Of a stretch of DNA of 64,000 bases, positions 49,501-59,044 are shown piece by piece (positions within the stretch are counted from its first letter, which is position 1; each line of letters opens with the position of its first letter). The stretch comes from Trissonchulus latispiculum (Eukaryota; Nematoda; Enoplea; Enoplida; Ironidae), in the NCBI GenBank assembly GCA_030248195.1, contig JASAND010006515.1, positions 20,035-84,034 on the forward strand, read 5' to 3'. The position numbers were made by a program, and so were the translations under genes. The notes below the pieces were generated by a model. It was not told the origin of the DNA. It ran no database searches and saw nothing but the letters and a program-made list of their open reading frames with translations.

Positions 49501-52500
49501 AGGTAATTCTCAGGGCCTTTTCAAGAAAGGGTAGAGTAGAGTTAAAATTAACTCGATCTGTTTCAAGAAAGGGTTAAAAGGGTTAATTTTAACCCTGCGA
49601 GTTAGAGAGAGTTAAAATTTTTAACTCTACTCTCATTCGTGAAAAGAGTTAAAATTAACTCGCTTTAACTCTGCCCTTTTCAAGAATCGCTGAAGGAGTT
49701 AAAAATTTGCGGAGTTAATTTTAACTCTACCCTTTTCATGAAAGGGTTAAATTTAACTCTGTTTAACTCTTTCTGAGCATTTTCTATTGAAATTTAACCC
49801 CAGGCAAAACACGCAGGTTAAGCAGAGTTAAAATTAACTCTTTTCATGAAACCATGTGGTTAATTTTAACTCTGTCATTTTAACTCCATTTAACTCTACA
49901 GCTTTTAACCCTGTAGGGTTTAAGGGAGTTAAAACACACAGAGTTAAAATTAACTCTGTGCTTTCATGAAAAGAGTTAATTTTAACTCTACTCTACTCCA
50001 CTCTACCCTACTCTACCCTACCCTTTCTTGAAAAGGCCCTCAGAAACAATTTTCCCTTTTTACGTTAAATTATTGTGAGAACTAAATCTTAAACAGTTTT
50101 GGTATTTTGGGTGTACAAGCTTTTCAATAGATATTCGGTTATGTTATAGCTGAACTTGAGTATTTAATACGTACGAATGTAATGAAGTAATAATAAATAA
50201 TAAATTGGGATTTGACTAAGGGCCTTTTCGCGAATGGGTAGAGTAGAGTAGAGTAGAGTTAAAATTAACTCTTTTAACCCTTTTCATGAATGCGCAGGGT
50301 TAAATTTAACTCTGCCTGTTTTTAACTCTTTTAACTCTGCAGGGTTAAAAATCAAAGAGTTAAAAGAGTTAAGACTGGCAGAGTTAAAATTAACTCTGTG
50401 CATTCGCGAAAAGAGTTAAAAGAGTTAAAACTGGGAGAGTTAAAATTAACTCTCTGCATACGTGAAAAGAGTTAAAAGGATTATAATTTTTGCGTACGTG
50501 TTTTGCGTCCAATTTTTCACCAATTGAGAATTTTAAAAAAACTTCCCAATGTTTGGAAAATTTTAAATAAAATAAGACAAGATATTTTCATTTCATTAAT
50601 AAACATTTATTACATCTTCAATGCAGCGTCATCCTGTATTAGGGCGATCCGGGCTCCCTGTGTGTAACTTGTAGTTTTTAACCGATTTTGCTGAAATTTA
50701 GCATGGATCCATTTCAAAAATTTATTGTCCGATCTGTAGCAAAGTTTTAAAGTTTGAGCTGTTAAGGGGTTAACAACATGGGTAAAACTACAATTCATGG
50801 GGAACCACCCAAAGATTTTTACGATTTTCATGAAACGTTGTATATATTCAGAGTTCGCTGAAAACTAATCTGAAAACAGTGTGTCGGTCAAGGTTTTGTT
50901 CTATTGCCAGCTTGTAATTTAGCCCACAACAAAGTGCTAATGAATAGTTAAGCCGAAAAACAGGTACCATGTACGTTTGCCGAGTCCACGACAGATCCCA
51001 AAAACCTCTGTACAGATTTTCAGCAAAATCGGATTTCCTTGGTCCTCCCAAAAACATGAACAATTTTGGTCAATTTCAACTAAACTTCAATACTAAAACA
51101 AATAGGCGCAGCAAAATTAAATAAAAAATTGTTTGTTTAATACTAAAATTCAATAGAGATTTCAAATTTGAATTGAAATGGTTGCCCTTAGTATCACAGT
51201 TGGGATAACAATTGATCCTGTTTTGTAATTCTTATGAGCATTACCGGTTCCAGCTAAGTTCGCTTAACATTTGTCCACTAGATGTCCTTTCATAAAGTCT
51301 AAAATTTCAAATTTGTTAAAGTTTACAGTGATTTTTAATGCAAAATTAGCGCTTTAATTAACCCATTTTTGAGAAAAAAGCTTTCGGTTAGTTGTAGTTA
51401 GTGTCCGTTGATTCGGCTTTTCAGGTTGCCAGCTCTCATACATACTTCAAATTTGCATTCGTAAAGTGGAATTAAATAACTTAACAAAAATAATTTAGAG
51501 CTTATTTATAATTATAATTAATTATTCCAATTTAATTAATTTTATTTAATTATTTCTAACAATGTTTAAAACATTTTCTTTCATCTATTTTTATTTTATT
51601 AAGTAGCCTATTTCGTTGCTTTAGCGTAAACAATTCAGTAGAATATCGGCAAATGCTTAAGTAATTTTGATGCATTATGAACCATCCAATGAAATTATGT
51701 GTTACGCTTTCATTGGTTGGATTACATTGTCATATTTAAAGCTTTATTACGCGCGCAAAACCTGGCAATAACAATGTAAAGCATACAAGATTTTAACTCG
51801 TTTAACCCGCGTGCTGAGACGCGGGTTAAAATTCAATGTAAATTGTCGTGAGCGAGTTAAACGAGTTAAATTTAACCCATTCATGAAAAGAGTAGAGTTA
51901 AATTTAACTCTGCAGGTTTTTAACTCCACGTGTCATTCACGAAAAGAGTAGAGTTAAAAGAGTTAATTTTTAACTCTTTTCGCGAATGACCGAAGGGTTA
52001 AAAATTTTAACTCTGCTTAACTCGGCGAGTTAAATTAAACTCTTTTAACCCATTCGCGAAAAGGATCGAGTTAATTTTAACTCGTTTAACCCATTCGCGA
52101 AAAGGCCCTAAGAAGAAGCTGTTTTATCAAGATTAATGGACCTATACATAACTAAGGCACTATGCTAAGTAGCTTAGGCCTGAGACGTGAATCCGTGTTG
52201 GCTATTTTTAATCAAAAATTTAGGTACCATACCGGCTCTTTGGCTTTTGGTTCGCTAATTCTGGCAGCTGTTCGTCTTATCAGAGTAATTCTGGAATATC
52301 TGGACAAGAAGCTGAAGGAATCTCAGAGCCCGATTGCCGAAGCAGTCCTGAAGTGCATGCGATGCTTCTTCTGGATATTCGAAAAATTTCTGCAATTTTT
52401 GACAATGAACGCCTACATTGTTGTACGTTTTGCTTTTGTTATAAAAATTGTCATTCGTTTAAGAAGGAATCTGAGCAAGTTCAAGCTTCCTATCTTTCGT

Positions 52501-54501
52501 TTTCCTAAGTTAGTTTTTATTTAGTGTTTTTACATTGTGTTTACTGTTTAGATTGCAATTTACGGGTCCAGCTTCTGCACATCAGCGAAAGAGGCATTTT
52601 CCCTGCTGATGCGCAATTTCGTGAGGTAGGTAGTGTCACCACATTACACATTAGCTCAAAGCTGTGGCTTTGTAGACACGATTGAATAATATGTAATGGA
52701 ATGCTGCATAAGCCTAGGCAGCAAAACTGACTGATTAATACATCATTTCTACCGTCATTTACTCATTCGTTCAGGATAAACAGTCAAATTTGCCTTCAAC
52801 ATGTAAAACCTAGTTTTCTGTTAAACAGCATGCATGCCACTTCCCTCGCAGGTACGGGGGTCAGATCAGATTACATTCTGAGAGATATTCAGGCAAGGCA
52901 GTCAGAATAGACAAAATTCGGGGGTGTCCATACTTGAACGGGAGGTAAAATTTCACCGACCCTTGTGGAATCAAATTTGGGTACTCCTTGTGAGAGTGAG
53001 TTTTCTTAGGGGTACCTTTGAAAGCGATTTTTAAACAATTTTTGCCATTTTTAACAAAAAACAGCTACCTCTAGGTTTAGCCAAAACACGTTTTTGGGAC
53101 GTTTTTTAGCAAAAAAATTGATTTTAAGACAAAAAAATTGGTAAACTTTAGTAGTAAAACCTATTGTTTGTGCAATTTTTTACCCCTTGTGGGAGAAATT
53201 TAGCAACCTCTTGTGGACGACTTCGCCGAGGGGGGGATAACCCCCCTTGTAAACTGTGGGGGTCAATGTTGTCATATTGAAGCCAATCCCCTGGTTAATT
53301 TTGCCTTCTAAATTTCTCTCTTGCTTGCCGTTTGCCAGTACATGGTGCTGTTTTCTCTACACAATTCTTCCGCTCATTGTATCAATTCTCGCAGACTTTA
53401 ACCACTCATGAAGGATTTCAAAACTATTTAAAGCTGTGCTGTATTCAGAAACGTCAATTGAAATATGAATTTCAAACATTTAAAAACTTCACTAAAATTA
53501 AACTCAAAATAACAATTGGTTGATCACTGTTCCCTGAAATTAGTTTTTAAATACTTTAGGGTAGCTGTTCTGGACAAAGTAACAGATTTTCTCTTACTGA
53601 CGGGAAAGCTCTTGATTGTGGTCCCTATGGGTAAGAATAGCTCATTTAATGCTTAAAAGCAGCTCTGTAAATTCTAGGAACGTTAGATAAGCTGTTCAAA
53701 ATGAGAATATAGATTGCCAGGGCTAACACCTTGATTTTGTAGAGGAGGAAATTGTTTTGGCTATAATTAATGACATCTTAACGTTAACGATGCTTAACAT
53801 TTTAGGCGTGGCTGCATTTACAATCTTCAGCGGTCAGTGGTCAGTTGCTGAAAACTTCACAACTGGCTTAAACTATTATTTCGTGCCTATAATTGTAGGT
53901 AACCTAATTGAATGGTACAAACTACTTAGTCTGCATTTACACTTTTGCATAGTTGTATCTTTCTTGTCTACTCTAGTAAGAATCCTATTAAAGGAGTTTC
54001 GGTATCCAGTTTTTGTATATACTGTTTTGATAGACTTGTAATTTGCATACAACAGGGGGTTTGTACATATAGCTGATTCTTTTCTGTTGCAGATTATTAT
54101 TTTTGGTACTTATATGATAGCAGACTCCTTCTTTGACGTTTACGAAATGGGCGTTGACACAACATTTCTTTGCTTTTGTAAGTGAAGAAACACTAGCTTA
54201 GCTTTTAACTTATTGTCCTAAATCGAACTGCATACGACTATACAGTGATTAGTGGAAATAAGTGATCAAGACACAAACTAGGCACTGCAATACTAAAAAC
54301 TCATTCTTTTGGATTAATCGCAGCGTAAATATATAACAGTGTTATGTTTGAAAAATTAAATAACATCATCATGTCTGAAATGTTTCAGTGGAAGACTGCG
54401 AGAGAAACGACGGCTCCATCAACAAACCTTATTTCATGTCTCACTCACTGAAGGAGATTCTTGGACTTTCAAACATGAAGAAAGTTAACAAAGAAGTGTA
54501 G
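43570..54501 (+). CDS. choline transporter-like protein (SLC44/CTL family)
   Basis: A multi-pass membrane protein of about 747 residues, near the usual ~700 for CTL2/4-type proteins. Family members transport choline and related solutes across plasma and organelle membranes. Exons: 43570-43603, 43834-43882, 44342-44415, 44620-44710, 45288-45369, 45670-45792, 46008-46060, 46127-46330, 46612-46695, 46918-47147, 47788-47887, 48700-48936, 49208-49281 (uncertain), 49326-49502, 52224-52422, 52552-52625, 53560-53630, 53806-53894, 54093-54177, 54389-54501. Family landmarks in order: HDPSFKGPIHNR, CTDIIC plus TM1, GEPERLLHPADSRG, CVEECPSD, PFLGRCVP, FLWVILLRLFAAPVVW, LRSRVELAIALI, SFASYYWAFRKPDD, RYHTGSLAFGS, VILEYLDKKL, NAYIV, LLMRNFVR, VLDKVTDFLLLTGKLL, TTFLCFLEDCERNDGS. 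Putative glycosylation sites (NGTE, NKSS) lie in an extracellular loop. All junctions are in phase except around exon 13, which is off by one base. Exon 8 requires the acceptor GACGAG before 46127. Confident family call; subtype not assigned. Confidence 0.93.
44892..45060. mobile_element. small MITE in SLC44 intron 4
   Basis: GGTGATTTCATAGT at 44892-44905 is exactly inverted as ACTATGAAATCACC at 45047-45060. Inner parts (GACGCGCGC and GCGCGTC) are also complementary. About 169 bases, non-coding. The target duplication is unclear. Confidence 0.65.
47900..48563. mobile_element. ~660-bp palindromic element in SLC44 intron 11
   Basis: CCGGTGTCGTATACTATTTTG at the left end is mirrored at the right end (CAAAATAATATACGACACCGG, one base different). 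Inverted similarity extends about 300 bases on each side through ATAATGTGGTAATTAAGC and GAATCCGCCTCGTCAAGA, so it could fold into one long hairpin with a short centre near 48200-48230. A 4-bp direct repeat ACTG flanks it. It has no coding capacity. Confidence 0.85.
49514..50038. mobile_element. palindromic GGCCTTTTC element, short form, SLC44 intron 14
   Basis: Begins GGCCTTTTCAAGAAAGGGTA and ends with the inverted TACCCTTTCTTGAAAAGGCC. It is flanked by CTCAG at 49509-49513 and 50039-50043, a 5-bp target duplication. The interior consists almost wholly of GAGTTAAAATTAACTC-type palindromes and their variants in both orientations. 525 bp, non-coding. Confidence 0.88.
50221..52107. mobile_element. 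palindromic GGCCTTTTC element, long form, SLC44 intron 14
   Basis: Begins GGCCTTTTCGCGAATGGG and ends CCCATTCGCGAAAAGGCC, flanked by CTAAG at 50216-50220 and 52108-52112 (5-bp duplication). The outer ~260 and ~320 bases are made of GTTAAAATTAACTC palindromes like the short form. Between them lie about 1.3 kb of ordinary A/T-rich sequence with no frame above 75 codons and no transposase motif. It is either a non-autonomous deletion derivative or a short element with filler inserted. It ends 116 bases before the next SLC44 exon. Confidence 0.85.
52626..53559. other. SLC44 intron with G/C-tract repeat sequence
   Basis: Contains a G-rich repeat-like stretch at about 52915-53270 (TTCGGGGGTGTCCATACTTG, GACTTCGCCGAGGGGGGGAT). 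No exon is seen. Acceptor at 53559. Confidence 0.45.
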
Positions 54502-54596
54502 TTGCTACCTTCGTCAGCATACTAACATGGGGGTGGGGCAAATGCCGTGATTCCAATTGCTTCACGTAAACGTACCATAACTGTAGCGCTGATATA

Positions 54597-54602
54597 AATA
54601 AA
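54597..54602 (+). terminator. poly(A) signal AATAAA of the SLC44 gene
   Basis: AATAAA lies 96 bases after the TAG stop (54499-54501), a normal distance for a 3' end. It is followed by A/T-rich sequence. Confidence 0.65.
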
Positions 54603-56595
54603 ATTCAAAAAATTTTCAAAAGAAATTAAAAAAATCTGTGGTACCAAGAGTCTATAATAAGAAGAGTGAGATATTCAGCCCTGCATAGTGTATTCAGATT
54701 GTGAGATATTCGCCATAATAAGGTCGAAATGTTGGGGCGGGGTGTACCACCTTATACGAGTTTGTGTTTGAACTAAAACGTATCTGACCGACTAATCGGC
54801 TACCTTGATTTCAAATTACGGGTATAAGCGGACCCCCGAGATCTCGGGAAAGCGCTCCCATAACACGTAGAAGCAAGAAGCGTGGAGCTCTCTCTCTCTC
54901 TCTCTCTCTGTTCGGGAATCTTGATAGGCATAGATTGGCGTTGCCACCTTAGCTTATATCCATCCATCAGTCATATCTAGTATAATTCTTGTTATTTCGC
55001 CTCGATGCCGTCCACACATTGGAGGCTGGAGGGAGGCCATCATGTGGCCTTTCGGCTTCGAGTTATCTAATCTCCATTAAGTGCTCATGCGAATCGCAGA
55101 CGGAAGATATCAGAAGCAACTCCAGGGTGGTCCATTTTTCATTGCGTGCCTCTGGCACACCTAGCACGTCTTCGCAGGGCATAGGCGGACAAGTTGTAGG
55201 ATACCGGTTGATCCCAATGGAGGGAGGGAGCGTTTAGCTCTTCGCTAATTACCTGATGTTAAACTACCGCATGTCGCTAGTCTCCCCCCTCGAGATTTCG
55301 ACCTTGTGTCGCGTATTTTGCAAGCTTAAAAAACTAGGAAGAGATGAGTGTCTCACGCATCCTATTCTAGACTCTAGTGTCAAGAGTAAGAGGGAGTGTA
55401 GGAAGTAAGACAAAGTGTAAGAAGGAACGATCAGGCGGAAAACACCATTTCTTCCCAGCCAACAGGCCGAACGATCGGGCCCTTATTCATCGCTTCGGCT
55501 CAATGACCCCACAAAACTGAGCACCCAGTACATAATTGTATACTCTCAATCGCTCTACGTTAACGTGCTGAAGCGCAAAGTTTGGTACGGCTCGGTTTCA
55601 GGCTGCAAAGTAAGAGCAAGTGAGCGCACACCAAATATTTATTGAGTGCGCATGTGGGGGATTACCATTTGGCTGTGAGGGAGCCAGCAGGTATAATTTC
55701 GCTCAACTAATAGTTTTGCTTGTCACACTGTATCAAAGATTTATATATATTTCTATTCTACTTATATATTCTGTAAAAATTGCAAGACCGCTATATATTT
55801 AAGGAATAAAGACTATAGCAATCAAACACATTCAACAACCATGGTAAATGAAATATTTGATTTAAATATTATACTAGAAGCACATGTACAATATTGTCAA
55901 CTGCGAAAACCCAAGCATGGAGCAAACTTAAGAAAGTGGTCAATTTTCTTACAGTAAGCAAGAATTGGTGTACAAAGTAATTAGAAATTTTCCAGGGGAT
56001 AGAGACAAGTTTTATATTGAGAGGTCGCAGACAATTTATTTGTGGTATAATCTAGGGGAAGGGATCGAAAAACTTCTCTTCTTTTGTTACGCCACTGATA
56101 GCAAAAAACAATCTGGTCAATATCAGAAAAAAGCGACAGCATCCAGTAACCATAGCAAACGGTTTGATAACAGCCATCCATGATACCAAATTGAAGAATG
56201 AAACGTCAACTCCCAAATTCAACGTCATCTCTTTTGAACGTAGATAAAATTTTTTGGACGTAGACAACCATCACCCACCCTGGGACTTATCGGTGTCACT
56301 AATCTCCAATGCCTTCCGAAAAATCAAACTAGCCATATACACATATATGTACAAACATACAGCGCTGTGTAAACGTCACACTAACACACTGGATAAACTG
56401 ATCTATGATAATCACACAGAGGGGACATTAGAATTCCAGTAGTACGTAAACAGAGACAGAGATATTCCAGGAAATCACGTGAGACAGACAAATCGGCTCA
56501 CTTCAGCTACACTAAAAGGCAGTATGTAGTTGAAACAAATAGCCACATCCCCCCAAATCCTGCAGTCAGAACAAAACAAAACAGTTTTCTGTTCG
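54603..56595. other. intergenic; no gene recognised
   Basis: A (CT)n run at about 54888-54909. 54780-55320 is G+C-richer than its surroundings and ends in a phrase (GGATACCGGTTGATCCCAAT, GGAGGGAGGG) that looks like repeat 3'-end sequence. I cannot assign it. 55600-56500 is A/T-rich with no exon. Confidence 0.4.
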
Positions 56596-56787
56596 TTAAT
56601 GCTTCACATGATCATGGGGACCAGGCTCAAAATCTCGATGAATAGGGTCTTCCAAACGATGCTTCTCAACGGCCGGAAGAAGGACGTAATGCTCGAAGGG
56701 GAGAAAAATAGCCACAGCGGCGGCACCAAACCAGAAGCCCTTGAACAGAACCCTGGCCCACCATTTTATGTAGGAGAAGCCTCTATT
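56596..56787 (-). CDS. last exon of a probable complex I subunit NDUFB3-like gene
   Basis: On the - strand a TTTCTTTCAG acceptor precedes 64 in-phase codons ending in TAA. The product begins NRGFSYIKWWARVLFKG, then has a hydrophobic segment FWFGAAAVAIFLPF followed by EHYVLLPAVEKH, and ends with a His-rich tail (PGPHDHVKH). NDUFB3/B12, a single-pass accessory subunit of mitochondrial complex I, has the same plan: FKGF-WGFAA, one membrane helix, a Glu after it, and a His-rich end. Its N-terminal exon (expected to contain a DPW.RNE motif) was not found on the - strand up to the foldback element at 57246 and may lie beyond the satellite to the right. The coding nature of the exon is fairly secure; the family call is moderate. 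Confidence 0.5.
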   Translation of the reverse strand, partial: NRGFSYIKWWARVLFKGFWFGAAAVAIFLPFEHYVLLPAVEKHRLEDPIHRDFEPGPHDHVKH

Positions 56788-57245
56788 CTGAAAGAAAACA
56801 AAACAAAACGATTCATCTTCTCCGCCGCTATCACGCTAGAGTTCAATAATGCTGGCAAGAAGAATACAGCAATCATGTTACATAGGTGAGGAGCGGGATA
56901 GAGGCGAATCCAGAAATTTTGGATTTTGGCGATTTTGGAAAAAAGAGGGACTTTTAGCAACAAATTTAAACTTGTAAACTTTTCTTACAACGATAAAAAT
57001 TGATAAAAATTTCCCTTGAGCAACCCATAAGGAGGATGTTTCATTCAAACCCCAAAAACCCCTCCCTGGATACGCCATGGCTGGACGGAGGTAGGAACTT
57101 ACTAGAAGTATATATGCCCACTGAATCAAAATCGCCAACTAAACGGACGGCTGGTCTCCTCACGATGATGAATCAAAGAAGGTCTCAGCCCTGACCCCAT
57201 CGATTTAAAAGCGGAATCTTGCAGAGAATATACGCACATATACTA

Positions 57246-58354
57246 ACTAGGGGGGAAAATGCCCTCGACGGGCAACCAACTTGGTAGAATAGGGAAAGAC
57301 TTGAATGTTAAATACACGGTGCATGGTTACAACTGAGATTCTGCTGAAGCGGAAAAATGCAGTTTCTCAGCGACTAAAATGACAGAAACCAGCTTTGTGC
57401 GCCGAATAGGGAATCTACTCGGCGACTAAAATGAAAGAAACCAGCTTTGTGCGCCGAATAGGGAATCTACTCGGCGACTAAAATGAAAGAAACCAGCTTT
57501 GTCGCCGAATAGGGAATTCCCTCCTTCCGCCCTATTCGCGCGAACTTATCGTCTTTCGGGAGGAAATATATAGGTAATTATTCTGTTAGGAACTGCAAAC
57601 GTAAGCATTGCGCTCAATATGACATTTCCCGTACCGGTTGCGTGGTGGCTAGGGGTGGCGCTAGATTAATTTCTTTTTGGGCTACCTGATACGTAAATAT
57701 TGTATGCATACAACCGCTAGCAGGACCAACAGAAAGCAACAATAAGTATATATGCAGTTTAAACAATTTGTGGTCGACAGTCCTTGTGCTAAAACATATA
57801 CAATCAATCGCATTTCATTTTATATAATGTTTGATTGTATCAATTCTCGGTAAGATCAGCACAGAGCACACCTATATATATGTGGTGCTTATTATGTATT
57901 TATGTCATAAATAAATACTGACAGAAGATTTATGTCTGTGAAAACCTTGACTTACGTAAGTGCTTGATAAAACTGTTGTTTTGCATTCTGAAGTAATTCT
58001 GCCATTCTGAAGCTCTCTCATTATTCAGCAAAGCAACACATAACAGGCTTCAAAGTTCGCGCGAATAGGGCGGAAGGAGGGAATTCCCTATTCGGCGACA
58101 AAGCTGGTTTCTTTCATTTTAGTCGCCGAGTAGATTCCCTATTTGGCACACAAAGCTGGTTTCTTTCATTTTAGTCGCCGAGTAGATTCCCTATTCGGCG
58201 CACAAAGCTGGTTTCTGTCATTTTAGTCGCTGAGAAACGGCATTTCTCCGCTTCAGCAGAATCTCAGTTGTAACCATGCACCGTGTATTTAATATTCAAG
58301 TCTTTCCCTATTCTACCAAGTTGGTTGCCCGTCGAGGACATTTTCCCCCCTAGT
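57246..58354. mobile_element. 1.1-kb foldback element with tandem repeats inside its arms
   Basis: The left end ACTAGGGGGGAAAATG and right end CATTTTCCCCCCTAGT are inverted. Arms of ~300 bases match over CAACCAACTTGGTAGAATAG, GCATGGTTACAACTGAG and TTCTGCTGAAGCGGA. Each arm holds three ~58-bp repeats (GGCGACTAAAATGAAAGAAA, CCAGCTTTGTGCGCCGAATA) and ends inward at GGAAGGAGGGAATTCCCTA. The ~500-bp centre is A/T-rich, unique and non-coding. Target duplication not resolved. Confidence 0.85.
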
Positions 58355-58500
58355 TTCGCTTATTTTTCCGCTGCAGAGAAAATCATGTCAGAGAAGTTGC
58401 ATATATACACAATGTAAGCAAAGCTAGCTACCGCAAACAGGCTGGATGAAAACGTTCTAGTTCAACTGAATGTATTTGCTGAAACGGAAAAATGTCTGTT
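58355..58500. other. short spacer between repeats
   Basis: CTGAAACGGAAAAATG near 58480 resembles a piece of the foldback arm. Nothing else seen. Confidence 0.3.
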
Positions 58501-58960
58501 AATAGCCTTTTCAGAACTTTATACACGGTGCGTCATCTTAGGCTGGAAGGCCACTGTTCATGGCCTCTACCGAACATTACACACGGAACGTTATCTTAGG
58601 CCGGAAAACCACTGTTCATGGCCTTGTCAGAACTTTTTACACGGTGCGTCATCTTAGGCTGGAAGGCCACTGTTCATGGCCTCTACAGAACATTATACAC
58701 GGAGCGTTATCTTAGGCTGGAAGGCCACTGTTCATGGCCTCTACAGAACATTATACACGGAGCGTTATCTTAGGCTGGAAGGCCACTGTTCATGGCCTTT
58801 TCAGAACTTTTTACACGGTGCGTCATCTTAGGCTGGAAGGCCACTGTTCATGGCCTCTACAGAACATTATACACGGAGCGTTATCTTAGGCTGGAAGGCC
58901 ACTGTTCACGGCCTTTTCAGAACTTTTTACACGGTGCGTTATCTTAGGCAGGAAGGCTAT
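58501..58960. repeat. ~59-bp tandem repeat, about eight copies in two subtypes
   Basis: Every unit carries ATCTTAGGCTGGAAGGCCAC and TGTTCATGGCC. One subtype has TTTTCAGAACTTTTTACACG with GTGCGTCAT, and the other has TCTACAGAACATTATACACG with GAGCGTTAT. The subtypes alternate for part of the array, suggesting a ~118-bp higher-order unit. The last copy is degenerate. Confidence 0.85.
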
Positions 58961-59044
58961 TTTAAAAGGCAACCAGCACCGTAACCTTGGATATGCAGTT
59001 ATATATACATGACAAAAGTTGCTCTGCTCATTTTGGGCTTTCAT

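Noticed and set aside
56878..57138. 86-codon - strand frame continuing upstream of the NDUFB3-like exon
   Set aside because: It is a different frame crossing intronic repeat sequence, and it does not join the acceptor at 56787.
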